Of a stretch of 64,000 bases of DNA, positions 1-11,655 are shown one piece after another. This DNA is from Pisaster brevispinus. Its lineage: Eukaryota; Echinodermata; Asteroidea; Forcipulatida; Asteriidae. The position numbers were made by a program, and so were the translations under genes. The stretch covers positions 10,386,001 to 10,450,000 of the forward strand of contig JAMKCF010000014.1 of the NCBI GenBank assembly GCA_023634235.1. The letters run 5' to 3'. Position 1 is the stretch's first letter; every line of letters begins with the position of its first letter. A model generated the notes under the pieces. It saw only the letters and a program-made list of their open reading frames with translations, was not told the DNA's origin and did not search any database.

Positions 1-1260
1 CGTCTGTTAAGGTTAAGATACGTTTCAGTTGTAACCTCTAAAACTGTTGAACTCACAAATCATCTTTCATCAAGTGTAATTTATTATTATTTTGTGCAAA
101 ATAATGTTTCTCATTACAATATTATTTGTTTCCCCTGATTTTTGAAAAAAAACCAGTAAACAGAATTGAAACAATATAATGAACAACACTTGGTTAGTGT
201 TTTTAAAATGTACCGTATGAGAAATAAATTTATAAGTTTGCGTCAAAGTGAAGTTTAACTGTTCATTTGCTTGGCTGTAGGACGAGTTTCGCACAATTAA
301 ACCACTACCGGCATGAGGTTTTTTTACCGCATAAAAGATGTGTTGTCCTTGTAAAAGTTGAACTGCGAACAGGAATAAGCCACATCCAAGGAAAATTACT
401 GATGATAGGAGCTACAAGCAAGGTAACCTCACCGAGTCATTTGATTCTCTCAGAAATTGCAGATAGTGTGAAACGAACACTTGGCGGAGGTAGTGTTAGT
501 AAGAATTCCAAGTGTTGTTATTTTTTACCTGGGACCTAGCTCTTGTCACATTGTATAAGCAAGGAGGTAGAAATATTTCTACCTCCATGGTATAAGTAAT
601 GTTACGCTGCCGGGGACGGTTTTGGAGCTCCCCCATTGAGATACATCATTATACATGTTAATTTCCACTAGTCCATTTTGCATTGATGACCCATAAAGGG
701 AGCAAGTTGACACTCTGATAACCTTATTTTCGAAAATGACTGCTGCGGCTCAAATTAACATTAATGTTCAATTAACAAACGTATCGTCACGTCAGCACAC
801 AAACTTTGTATCTCGGTTTTGTAATAACGTCGTATCTCAGACGGGAGATCAGAGGCTCCGTGAAAAAAAAAAAACAACAACAACAACAACGTGGGTACGC
901 GGCGTGTCAATTAGATTTAAAAGTAGAGAGTTTGTTTGACTGACAAGACAGTATAATCAGGTCTAAGTTTTACGACTTGAATGGGAAATTGACAGATCGG
1001 CGGGTTTCCTAGCCCAACTCGTTGTAACAAGACAAATAATAATGTTTTAGTTCTTACTAACTATTAATAATATAGCAATGTAAAGCGCAACATATCCACC
1101 CAAAAAGAAGGCGCTCATGGCGCAACTGAAGAAAATCCAATTTACACTGTGCCGTTATAGGCAAAACTGTCATGAGGGGAGGGTTTGGGGAAAGTTTTGA
1201 AAGAGTTCAGCAATGAAACAGAGCGAATGGTGTGAGGAAGGCTGTTCCAAGGACAGGGGC
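1..1260. other. No gene recognised; left flank
   Basis: AT-rich sequence with short spurious open frames on both strands. It has a short (CAA)n run near 880-890 and nothing with protein-family character. A minus-strand gene whose first exon lies at 3071-3155 must have its remaining exons here or beyond the left edge, but I could not identify them. Confidence 0.5.
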
Positions 1261-1269
1261 CAGCAGTAT

Positions 1270-1667
1270 CGGCCCAATTCCATGGCTCTGCTTACCGTGA
1301 GCAAAGAATCGGCGTTTACGGAAGCAAGGAATTCCGCGCTTACGTCAAGCGTATTTCACGAGTTAGCAGGGAATATTTGCTTGTGCGGTTGCGTACTCCA
1401 TGGCCCAATTTCATAGAGCTGCTTAAGCACAAAATAATGCTAAACGATTTCCTGCTAAGCAAAAATGAGCAGGATACCAGTCACAAATTGTACACTTGAC
1501 ATGGTAGTTTGGCTGGTAACCTTATTTTGGTAAGCAAACTTTTATTGTGCTTAGCAGATTTTTGGTCATAAGCAGCTATATGAAATTGGGCCCATGTTTA
1601 GGCATTCTTGGCTTATTCAGCTATAGCTCAGATATTTAGCGGTAAGCAGAGCCATGAAATTGGGCCC
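1270..1667. mobile_element. Nested pair of MITEs of the GGGCCCAATTTCAT family
   Basis: The outer element has terminal inverted repeats: the left begins GGCCCAATTCCATGGCTC (1271) and the right ends with the reverse complement at about 1667. Inside it is a second complete element at 1402-1593 with related termini (GGCCCAATTTCATAGAGC on the left; the matching inverted end finishes at 1593). The sequence between the ends carries scattered GCTTAGCA/TGCTAAGC words. No coding capacity is seen. Related copies lie at 8450-8768, 30152-30320 and 47705-47885, with fragments near 5040-5096 and 26236. Non-autonomous DNA transposons are inferred from structure. Confidence 0.75.
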
Positions 1668-1892
1668 TGATGAGTTGAGATAAATATAGCGGTGCGGTAC
1701 CGTTTATTGAGCGGAATGTTAAGATTATGTAATATGAGTTTGTAAATTATTATAAAGTTTATCGGAAGCCATTGAATATTTTCTTAAATTGAGGTAACAT
1801 GTGAAGAGCGTCGAGAACGCGTATTTAGGTTTGCTGCCGTGTTTTATTTTAAACTTAATTGAAGACGGCCACGCTGTTTTTTTTTTTTTTCC

Positions 1893-3022
1893 AATGCCCA
1901 ATAATAATAATAATACACAACATTTATAAGGCGCTTAATACGGGTGTTTCTAAGCGCACCGAGGTCTGTCTACAAAATGAATACCAACCAAAACTTATAA
2001 CGAATACAAAAATAAATAAATCATAACTTATTACAGTAAATCATCAACCTTGCACAGCATGGATGAGATTTGACAAATCGTACATGACTAATAATAATAG
2101 ACAGGCATAAGAACAAACAAACAAGGAATAAGATAGTGTGCACCTCCCTTGACCAACTCACAACTGAACCCGAGATTCATGAATTAAAAAGGTGCGTTTT
2201 CAGCAAGGTCTTAAACTGATCAAGAGATTGAGCATTATGAATATGCGCTGGTAATTTGTTCCAAAGGATAGGGGCGATTACGGAAAACGCTCGGTCACCA
2301 TATCTTGTCGCAGTACGAGGTCCAAGGGTTAACTGCAAGGTTGAAGATGATCGAAGAGGTTTTAAAGAACTAGAACAACGTAAGGAAATCAAATCTGAAA
2401 GATAAGTAGGGGCTTGACCATGGAGAATTTTGTAAGACAAAAGAAGAACTTTAAATGGTATACGATGGTGTATGGGGAGCCAATGAAGAGAACGCAATAT
2501 TGGGGTTATGTGCTCAAATTTTCTTGAGAGAGTGACAAGCCTGGCAGCAGTATTTTGAATTCTTTGAAGTGGAAGAAGGTATGAATGAGGAAGGCCAGAA
2601 AAAATGAATTACAATAATCAAGGTGGGATAAAACAAAGGCGTGGGTTAATTTTGCAGTTGTGGGCCGGTCAAGTAGTTTCCTAATTTTCCCAATTTTAAA
2701 GATTCCAAAAGATGCAGATTTACATATGTTTTTAATATGCTGCTGAAATGTAAGTTTTTTTGTCAATTGTAACACCAAGGTCTCGTACGTTATCACTAAC
2801 CTTCAGTAAACCATCTCTAGTGACCAAGTCTGGGAAAGAATCAGTGTTTCTGAATTTGGAAGTAATGTGAATCATTTCAGATTTGTGTTCATTAAGGCAG
2901 AGTCTATTGTTAAAGGACCAGAATCTAATGTCTTCAAGGCAATTGCTTAGTTTCCGAGCTGCATCATCCTTCCCGTTAGGCTTCAGAGTTATATAAATCT
3001 GAGTGTCGTCGGCGTACATCGC
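1893..3022 (-). mobile_element. 5'-truncated non-LTR retrotransposon (LINE), reverse transcriptase fragment
   Basis: On the minus strand the sequence starts at about 3019 with the reverse transcriptase active-site word YADDTQIYI. It continues with the usual downstream features: a conserved leucine-rich HLDYCNSFF-type block, a SLHWLPIHHRI block and the C-terminal APILWNKLPAHI...LLKTHLF motif ending at 2177. The reading frame is broken at least twice (near 2506 and 2740-2796), so it is dead. The 3' end has a GCGCCTTATAAATGTTGTG tail and TAT/TTA repeats near 1900-1920. It lies in the presumed first intron of the minus-strand gene that starts at 3155, in the same orientation. The family is CR1/L2-like by motif order. 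Confidence 0.8.
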
Positions 3023-3070
3023 ATGCTGAATAATATGGATCAGTTAAAGTTGAAGTAGGCTACAACTTAC

Positions 3071-3155
3071 CTTTGGCACTTGCTGGATGAAGGGTAAGCG
3101 CAAACACAAACGCAACTGCCAATACGAGCACATACGCTCCCTTACGGCGTTCCAT
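3071..3155 (-). CDS. First coding exon (signal peptide) of an unidentified secreted protein; partial
   Basis: On the minus strand an ATG at 3155-3153 opens 28 codons: a short basic start (MERRKG), a hydrophobic core (AYVLVLAVAFVFALTL) and HPASAK. This is a textbook signal peptide with cleavage expected after ASA. The exon then ends at a strong donor, G|GTAAGT (3070-3065), in phase 1. It is too short for ordinary ORF finding. The next exons should lie at lower coordinates; a truncated LINE fills 1893-3022 and no continuation is recognisable before position 1. The product is unknown. Confidence rests on the combination of ATG, signal peptide and consensus donor. Confidence 0.55.
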
Positions 3156-3796
3156 TTTGACTCCCTTTCCCTCAAGCAAAAACCTTGTTATAGTATTGAT
3201 GTCTTTATTTAAAACAAAAATCAAAAACATTTAACTTCCTTGCGACCTCACCGGTTGACGTCCACTTTGGGTATGCAGTGTTATCGATAATCACTGCTCT
3301 TTCTATGTTGTATTGTGATCTAAGCACAATAACCAGGACCCAGCCGTCGTCATTTTGAACAGAATAAGCTTTTTTGTTTCTTTTCTTTTTCTTGATGTTA
3401 TCCCACACACCAAAGGAACAATAACATAAATTTAGACTTTTTGTGGTTTATCTTTTTTTTATTTTTTAGAAGCTGATAGTCGTAGCACTGGCACACTGCC
3501 AAAACGAGAGCTCTGACTTTTGAGTTGCGCTAACGAGACAGTTTTGATGGCCAAGAAACGACTACAGTTTTCAAGAAGTGCCACTTTCATTAACCGTTAT
3601 ATAGACACGAAGCTCTACTTCGTTTGTTCAGTTTTCACTAAAATGAATTCTTTCTAATAATTAACTGCTCCTTTAATTAAAAGGTAATTTAATAAACAAA
3701 TAACAACATATTTGCATGTAAGATACACTAAAAATAACTGTTGCGGGAAGACTGAGAAGAGAGTTTTGAAACTCATTGATCTCTATAGACCTTATG

Positions 3797-3945
3797 CACA
3801 TGACGTCATATCAGTAGGGCGCCCTCGCCTAGAGGTCAAAATGAGGTTGTTCATTGGCCAATCCCGTGCGCCGCGCGTACAAATCTGTGCGCTTCCATGG
3901 TTTCTGGTATGTCTAGTCACTCTAGTCGCCCACCCGAACTTGCTC
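3797..3945. repeat. Dispersed repeat with GACGTCAT ... GGGCGCCCTC core
   Basis: A block reading CATGACGTCATATCAGTAGG, then GCGCCCTCG, then a FTTGGCC-type region with GTGCGCCGCGCGTACAAATC, followed at about 3905-3945 by TCTAGTCACTCTAGTCGCCC. The first part recurs at 4345-4455, 22097-22290, 26365-26535 and 57795-57850. The last part matches the terminal repeats of the element at 60646-60803. It is non-coding and dispersed in introns and intergenic DNA. Confidence 0.6.
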
Positions 3946-4452
3946 ATGGATATATAATATAATACCTAGATCGGCTGCGCGTGCGCGCGCTTCACTGCCT
4001 GTGTAGAAAAAGATTTGGTTCACCATGGACGCAGTAAAATGTCACGTGCTTGAGGCGACGCGCAGATATTGACAATCATCATCATCTAAGTGCTTTCGTC
4101 AAGTACAGCTGACATTGCACACTCTGTAAGTATTCTCCACTGTTTTCTATCAGCTGCCAAGTACCAGGTATGTCGGTCCTTGATGTTCAGGTCCGTGGCT
4201 TTCAGGTCTTTATTTATTCTGTTCAGCCATGTTGTTCTTTGACCGCCCCTTGGCAGCTTGTGATGACGTATACACTCCATAAGCGCTTGCTTGGCTGGTG
4301 TTTCATCAGGCAGTCTCAGGAGAGACAATGCCAATTTCATGTTAAAGAACTTATGCACATGATGTCATATAAGAAGGGCGCCCTAGAGGCCAAAAAGCGG
4401 CCGTTCATTGGCCAAACCTGTGCGCTGCGCGTACAAATCTGTGCGCTGCCTG

Positions 4453-4592
4453 AAGCGCTCGAAAGTTTTTAACAAGCGTGCACGCAAAGTAGTCACCCGT
4501 GGGAGCCAATCAGCGTTGTTTTTCAGTACATCCGTACCAGGGGTTAGTGACGAGAGGTATCGATACGGCGCGCTGCCCATGGTAGCGAGAGG
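4453..4592 (+). repeat. Dispersed repeat, copy 1 of a pair (other copy 17559-17704)
   Basis: The block starts AAGCGCTCGAAAGTTTTT, continues with AAGTAGTCACCCGTGGGAGC and GAGAGGTATCGATACG, and ends CCCATGGTAGCGAG. A closely similar block in the same orientation lies at 17559-17704. Neither has open reading frames with family character. Confidence 0.65.
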
Positions 4593-5212
4593 CTGTTGCA
4601 GAACGTTTTAACGTTTGCAACGGACATTTCTATTGCAACGTCACAGCCTTAGTTTTTGCCAACCAATGTTGGAAAATTATGGGAAGCCATAAATGCCAAG
4701 CAAAAAACAGGTAGTCACAGTTTGTATCAATGACAAATTCAAAAATAGTGTTGGATTTGTTGGCAATAGAGCAACCAATCATGGCTTGTAATTTTGTTTA
4801 AGAAAGGATGCAGAAGTGTTGATTTTGGTCATTATTATCTGTTAACAAAATTGAATGTTTAGGTTACCTTCGGCCGTCAATGACAACCAGGGCGGTTTAT
4901 TTATCATTGCCGGGGTACTAGTAGCGTCAGTTTTTGTTCACACAGGAATTCTAAAAACGTTGTCTATTTTTCTTCACCTACTTTTTCCCCCTCAATTTCA
5001 TTATACTTCATTATAAGACAAGATGATAACATGATTTGTGAATAACAATTTGTTAAGCAGAAGATTCTGATTAGCAGCTTTGTGAAATTGGGCCCCTGTA
5101 TTAGGAACAAACACAAGTCGGTGAGTTGTTATTGAAGTTGTTGTAAACTTGGAACTAGTGACAGAGACGGATCTAGATTTGTAACGGATTATTTAGAGGA
5201 AACATTTCAAAC

Positions 5213-5612
5213 AGGAACGACAATGGTGAGAGTGTTTAACTGAAAGGCGCTTTGTTAGCATTTGGGCGTTGCAGGAGTAACCTTTTAACCCCTGCCTTAT
5301 TGCTTGAAATAGGACTGGGTTTTGGGTTTTTTTCTCTCCTGGGTTTTATGTATTTTTTCTCACTTAGACGTGTGGCATGTCATGGCCAGATGGCGGATTG
5401 CCTTTTGCGTTACAGGTTCAAAGAGGAACGACAAATGGTGAGAATTTTAAACTGAAAGGCGTTTTGTTAACATTTGGGCGTTGCTTGAGTAACCTTTTAA
5501 CCCCTACTTTATTGCTTGAAATGGATTTTTTTTTCTCTGCAAGGTATCATGTATTTTTTACTAACTTGGACGTGTGGCGTGTCATGGTGGATTGCTTCTT
5601 GTGTTACAGGTG
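5213..5612 (+). repeat. Two-copy tandem duplication of about 200 bp with splice-like boundaries
   Basis: Copy 1 (about 5213-5412) and copy 2 (about 5413-5612) share AGGAACGACAATGGTGAGA, ACTGAAAGGCG, GGGCGTTGC, GAGTAACCTTTTAACCCCT, TTATTGCTTGAAAT and GACGTGTGG, and both end in TTACAGGT. Each unit has a donor-like ATG|GTGAGA at its start and an acceptor-like TTACAG|GT at its end, so the duplication may be of a tiny exon plus intron. No protein family is recognisable in the joined frame, so I annotate it only as a repeat. Confidence 0.55.
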
Positions 5613-5649
5613 CAATCAGAATCCAGGTTCGGTTCTCATTTCGAGTAAT

Positions 5650-8095
5650 GACAATTAACGAACAACCTAAACCAAGCATTTTTTCCCCCGGTATTTGATT
5701 TGTGTCTGAAGAACTCTGAAAGAAGGGATTGCTTGGCTGGTCATCCGTTTCAAAATTCCAGGTGGAGTGATTACCCTGTGCGAAAATTCGTTGTAAAGGG
5801 GATGTGCCTTCACAAAAACTATTATTTTGAAGTAATTTATTATGCCAACAATCTTATTCTCACAAATGCCTTCGTAATGGAACGTGTAAAGAGAAAGGCT
5901 CGGTTTAAAAAAAAAACCTAAACATTGATCTCAATATGCAGATCAGTCTTAATCGTTCAGCAAAAGTGGCAATAACCCAGCGCTAATTCGCCCAAGACTG
6001 ATTGGGCAGTCTCCCTCTTTCACACACCCTATCCTATCCACTTCCGCCGCCGCCCCCGCCCCAACTAACACCTGTTCCCCTGGTTGCTTTGCTCTCTACC
6101 TTCACCCCCCCCCCCCCATCCATTAGACCCCCAGTTTTCTGGTTTTGTTCCCCTCCTGCATGCCCCACCCTCACTCGTTCATTTCGTTTTGGTCCCTATT
6201 TGTATTTTTCCATTGTTTGTAAATGTTTGTTTAAAAAAAAATATATATATTTTTTATTATTAGTATTTTTATTTACTGTTATGTGTCTTTATATTTTGTA
6301 TTTATTTATATACTCATTTCTTATTCTTTTTTAAAACAATTTTATCCGTTCACATACTTACTTACTTACTTAATTATTTATTATTTTTTCACACTTAGTA
6401 GTGATTATATTTTTCTAGGGCCTATAATAATTGTTTTGTTTGGTTTACTTCTTTGTTGATCTTGTAAATGCTTCTTGTCAAACGAATAGTATTAATAACA
6501 ATAGTAAAAATAATACATTAGTGAAAATAAAGGGCCAAAGCGGCCATTTTGCGGCCAATTGTGCACACTTCCCCTACTTTCTCTTCTGCCTTTTCAATAT
6601 GTTGTTTGGGAGGGCTTTAAGGGACTTTTGCAACACCTACTTCCTTTTTTCCCTACTTCTTTGATATGTTGTTTGAGAGGGTTTTCAGAGACTTTTGCAA
6701 CATGAATAATTTCTTTTGCAATTTTGACTGGGTCAAACCACAGATTGACAAGACTAACAAATGCAGGGTCAGGTACAGGGCCTGTTATGCATGTACAAAA
6801 TAAGTAATCGAACCGCAAGTGGTTCGTTCCCAATCATTGAAACAACGGTTGGGTTGACAGACTGGGGTATATTTCCATGAATAACGTTTAAAAAATGTTT
6901 ATTTATTTTTTAAAAAGTCAGTTTACACCTAAGGATGTATGCTATCGATTGGGTGAATTTTGAAAATGTAAAATAACTAGTTTTCATAGGGGATCGGTTT
7001 AAAAGCAATGGATATTTGGTTCAATCCTAAAATTCGGGCGGAAAAAACGCGCATTTTCCCACACTCTATTCTTCTCTCCCACATCCTGTCTTATCTCCGT
7101 TACTTACTTTTAGAGCGCCACCTTGTGGCGGATAACATTATACAGGATCCACTTCCCAATCATCCTTTCATAGAATCCCATAGCATATAGTGCAAAGTGC
7201 TAAAATTTGTATTAAAAAAACCCATCAAAATTTATAATAATTTAATAAATAAATAAATAAAAAACTTAGAAGTCTCAGAGCATTTTTACAGTAACGGAAA
7301 AAAAAAATTGTCAATTGACTTTTGACCTCTGCTTAATTTGATAATGGGAGTCCACTGGCCCCGGCGAGTTATAAGTATCCCCCTCCAAATACAAAAAACC
7401 CGTACGCAAGTGTAATATTTTCCTAAAGATCAGATCATCAATCTTATTATAATGTTTATTCCCTTCTCGGAAAACAGGACCATTTTTTTCAAGGCCTATG
7501 TCATCCAAAATACCTCAAGTTTGAAGCCAAAAAAACCCCGGGTCACAATCGGGCACATTTTTTCCAACCGTACCCCCCCCCCCGGCTCTCATTTCTGTCT
7601 AATACAGAATACTTTGAGGGATCGGGACTGGATGTGGGCCTTTAAGGCAGACTCTCTCTCTCTGTTTTCTCCCTATTTAGTGGGGGTCCACCCTCCTCGG
7701 GGATTATCAGGGGAGATTTCGTGACTGGCGACGCGGTAGCCACAAAAACTCGTAGGGCCTACAACTGTAATTTGACACAGAGGCGAGACAGCACGTTCCA
7801 ATTGAGAGTGTTGTCCTTTATTTACCAACAGACATTTTAGAAGCAGCAAAACACTTTTAAAGGTGGGAGGGAGGGGGTGGTAACATAACTTCCCCGGTAT
7901 GTTTCCCTTCGGCATGGAGGTAGAACGGAGAAGTGCTAAATAGCTACACCATTTCAAAATTAAGCGGGGCGCAACTGTATTAACTGCAACCCCCATCCCC
8001 CACCCCACTCAAACCCATGCATAACAACTGTGGTATAAAAAGGGCACAATGAAAACGGATAGGCCTATACTAATACATGTATTTGGGAAAATTTT
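5650..8095. other. No gene recognised; low-complexity and AT-rich stretch
   Basis: Contains a pyrimidine-rich tract (6010-6210), AT-rich simple sequence (6228-6410, 7240-7262), two similar lines of text near 6590-6705 (a small diverged tandem repeat containing GGGACTTTTGCAACA-type words) and C-run rich sequence near 7570. Open frames here are proline-rich or random and show no family features. Confidence 0.5.
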
Positions 8096-8099
8096 AGAT

Positions 8100-8440
8100 A
8101 ACAATAATAATCATAATCATAATCATAATAATAGTAATAATACAGAGTTCTTATAAAGCGCACATTATCCTAGCCACTAGATCAAGGTGCTGAATTCAAA
8201 CAAAGAATCAGCAATAAACAAACTAATTAGCTCTGAACAGTTCGGTCTTCAACAGTTTTTTTGAAGCTTGAAGCGAACTTGTATAATCTAGGAGATACTA
8301 TTTTGACAATAATAACGATGATTATATGGTTTTCAAATCGAAACACAGCCGCCTTTGGAAAAGTTGTCCTGAACAAGCCAAGGTCCTGACAAAACTGCCC
8401 GGCGATAGCAGCTGCTTTGGGCTGTGTCATCATGATCATA
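8100..8440 (-). mobile_element. LINE 3' end fragment
   Basis: On the minus strand the end of a retrotransposon-like C-terminus (FKK..LKTELFRA-like when small frameshifts are allowed, 8225-8290) is followed by a GCGCTTTATAAGAACTCTG tail and TAT/TTA repeats at 8100-8165. This matches the tail style of the LINE at 1893-3022. It is degenerate. Confidence 0.5.
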
Positions 8441-8449
8441 ACATATATA

Positions 8450-8768
8450 GGGCCCAATTTCTTAGTGCTGCTTAAAGGTTAGCAAATTTTCATGCTAACT
8501 AAACTCATTTATTTTCAAGCATCGGAAGGTTAGCATGCCTTTATATGTGCTTCTGAGTTAGCAGCGTCATGAAGAAAAAACATGAATCAAACTGAATCCA
8601 ACTGAGTACAATTGGGTCCGCATTCGTACACCACGTTACTAGGCACAGCTAGTACTAGCGCAGAAATTCGGCACTTGCCCTATGCATAGAGAAAGGTGCC
8701 GTAAAAAGCGAAGAATGGTGATCGCCAGCGCGGAATTCGGCGGTAAGCAGAGCCATGAAATTGGGCCC
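8450..8768. mobile_element. MITE of the GGGCCCAATTTCAT family
   Basis: Begins GGGCCCAATTTCTTAGTGC at 8450 and ends in the inverted word GAAATTGGGCCC at 8768. The right end (CGGTAAGCAGAGCCATGAAA) is the same as the outer right end of the element at 1270-1667. Internal sequence is non-coding. Confidence 0.65.
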
Positions 8769-8769
8769 A

Positions 8770-10335
8770 GGCCTGTGGCTCTACATGGAACTGTACGAGT
8801 TCTCCCTCCGTATCAATCATATCTATATGGGGAGAATGGCGTGCGCAAGTGAGAGTTCATAGAATTCCATGGCCGCTATGATCATGATGATACAGACCTT
8901 TAATTTAGTAAAATAACAATTTAGCAAAACAATCAAATGCTTACTTATTACATGCTTTATCATACAGGCAAATTCCTTCCCTACCCCAAGTAGTTCCCCA
9001 TAAGGTGGCGGGTGTGGAAGGAGATTCTGTTCCCCATCACCATACCGGGGTGCACCACACTAAATAGGCCAAAATCCATGGGCCAAGCTAATTATCATAA
9101 GTTGTATACTCACAGAATCTTTTTCATTATAAGGTTTTTGGGGTCATGCAATTTATAGATTGTGTAATGGTAAGAATCTATCACAACCTGGGGGTTGTGT
9201 GTTTCAACTTTTGGGGAGATTTGATAAATTTAGGCTTTAAAGTTGGTCCTATTTGGCTTGTGAACTGGAGGAGTGCCTGATGAAAACTGGCAGCGAGTCG
9301 GTTTGGGGAAAAGCACATTAATTTCGGGGTGTTTTTTTCTAGGTTAATTAGCAAAAATTCAAAACGGCTGACCTACCAAAAATTGAAAAGAAATCTGAAG
9401 TTTAGTTGTCTGGAAATAAATCTGACTGGTTTTCAAGAGGCTGAGAGACTTTAAATATTTTTTGAGTATTTTTGAATATTTAGTATTTTAGCGTTGGTTA
9501 CTACGGGAGTTTATTTAGTGTGGTGCACCCGAGGCATACGGTGAACTGTGTGCTATCTTCTTCTGATGATAGCGCCCTTTTTTGAATCAACCTCATTCAG
9601 CCCCTGTTAATTTCCCATTCGGGGACAGATTTATCTAGCACACCGGTGTCATGGGTAAATGTCCCCCGGAGGTTATGTCCCCCATACATGAGCTGAAGGA
9701 GGATGATTCAAAAGAGGGCGCTCTCAGAAGAAGTTTGTACAGAGTTTGCCGTAAGGGGGGGGGGGCATACTCTGGGGGGCAGACAGAATCTCCTGCCACA
9801 CCGGCATTTTCCACAAAACTGTTAAGTTGTGCAATTAACCTTTATCATGGTGCGGCCATCTTGTTTTTCTCCATTACAATCAGTGTAACCAAACCGAGGC
9901 TGGAAGGAGAAATAGTCTGGTTCCTTTTTGTACAATGAATATTGGCATTCATTACCGTTAATGGATCCAAGGAATATGACCAAGATGGTGACTGCATGAT
10001 AGTGGTCTATAACACGAATTTTAAAAGAAACATGCACGGGTAATATATTTTGAGCGAAGTTTGAATAAAAGACCAAGCTTAAGTACTATAATTAATATCA
10101 ACGTTGATAAAGTTGGTTTACGTAACTTCCATTTGAGCTAGAACAAACTGAAATTCGTCAAAGTCCGGATCACTCAGCCTAATTTTCATCAAAGAGTTTA
10201 CATTTTTCAAAACATACAATTTTATCACAATAGCGCAAGTGATTCTACCAGCAAACATTCAAACAAAGACAAGAAGGACACAACACAAACAGATTATACA
10301 GTTTTGTTCTACTTGAGCTATTCCCAGTAGTTTGA
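8770..10335. other. No gene recognised; includes a dispersed repeat at 9838-10020
   Basis: Intergenic sequence. The block from about 9838 (CCTTTATCATGGTGCGGCCA) through 10020 is repeated in diverged form at 57867-58030 inside an intron of the METTL27-like gene, so it is an interspersed repeat. The rest shows nothing I recognise. Confidence 0.45.
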
Positions 10336-10336
10336 T

Positions 10337-10357
10337 GGTTGTTGTTGTTGTTGTTCC

Positions 10358-10443
<86 letters not shown>

Positions 10444-10446
10444 ACG

Positions 10447-10526
<80 letters not shown>

Positions 10527-10527
10527 G
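10337..10527. repeat. Compound trinucleotide microsatellite (GTT)n(GTC)n(GTT)n
   Basis: About 190 bp of nearly uninterrupted GTT units with a central block of GTC units (about 10410-10442), one AAC interruption and a GAT-GTT-GAT interruption. Open frames of poly-Val, poly-Leu or poly-Thr across it are artefacts of the repeat. Confidence 0.95.
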
Positions 10528-10544
10528 AGTTGTTTGTTTGTTAA

Positions 10545-11100
10545 AGTTGTACATGCAGTAATAGGAACATTACTTCAAACAAGATGTATAAAATATTAGG
10601 CCGTGTCTGGATTGGCGACTACTGCTCTGCTGGCCGCGGCTATTGTTATTAAGCGTGTTGCTATACATCCTATACGTCAATGCATGGCGACCAAGCCACG
10701 ACCGTAGTAGCAGCTGCCATCACAAGCCATTTTGAAAAGGCGGGTTCTTTTTTTCTCTTGGACTGCTGCAATCATAACAACGAAAGTTACTGGTCAACCA
10801 ATTAAACATGTCACAGTAAAAGCGCGTATAATTATTTAAAACGCACGGTGCAAGAATAGGGTGATTTCAGAGTGGAATATGAGAATGTTACATGGCTGCT
10901 GATCCAGAAGCGAGAATTCTAGCTAGCTCGAGGAAAAAATGTTGACAATGACCTTCATGTCCTTCTCCAGCAATTCCACTTCCTTCAATAATTATCCAGG
11001 CGGTTATTTAACTCATCAATCTGACGCATAGACAACGCAAAGTGTCTCTTTCATCATGTAAAACATTGTTTAGGGGCAGGCTCCATGGTGTGTGAGGTTA
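10545..11100. other. No gene recognised; 3' flank of the minus-strand Ser/Thr-rich gene
   Basis: Contains a block starting GGCCGTGTCTGGATTGGCGA (10603) with imperfect inverted symmetry, similar to GACACGGCC-type ends near 56830. This is a possible MITE. The part next to 11103 should include the 3' UTR of the neighbouring minus-strand gene. I did not find a clear poly(A) signal. Confidence 0.35.
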
Positions 11101-11102
11101 CA

Positions 11103-11621
11103 TCACTCTGGGTCCAGAAACCCAATAGTCTTCACCGCTTCGGTCGTTGATTGATCTGTGACAGTAGTTGGTGACTCAGTTTGTGTAGTCAGCCGCGTAG
11201 TCTGTGAAGCTGCAGTGGTCTCTTCGGGCGTCGGTTTACCAGACGTGGATGTCGTCATAAACCGAGCTTCTGTCAGTGACTCAGACGCCACTGTATGTGA
11301 CGTCATGGCCATGTTTGTGATCGGTGATGTCGAGGTCATGTCTGTGGTCGGTAATGTCGAGGTCATGTCTGTGGTCGGTGATGCCGTGGTCATTTTTGTG
11401 GTTGGTGATGGTGATGTGGTCATTTTTGTGGTCACCCTTCTGGTGGTTGTGGTTTCCTTTGGTTGGTGTTTTCTACATCGGTTATTCTTCTTTCTGTTTG
11501 AGGAGTGACTGCCACTTCCGAACATTCCATCTGCTCCGTGCCTCCCCGATGTGCGTCTTTTTCGACTCCGGAAGCGCTTTCCATGATAAAACTTGTGAGG
11601 AACTTCAGAGCTCTCTGACGA

Positions 11622-11655
<34 letters not shown>

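Noticed and set aside
6002..6334. Pro-rich then Phe/Leu-rich 110-codon frame
   Set aside because: Follows a pyrimidine-rich tract and an AT-rich tract; composition artefact.
10332..10599. Poly-Val, poly-Leu and poly-Thr open frames
   Set aside because: They are translations of the GTT/GTC microsatellite in three frames.
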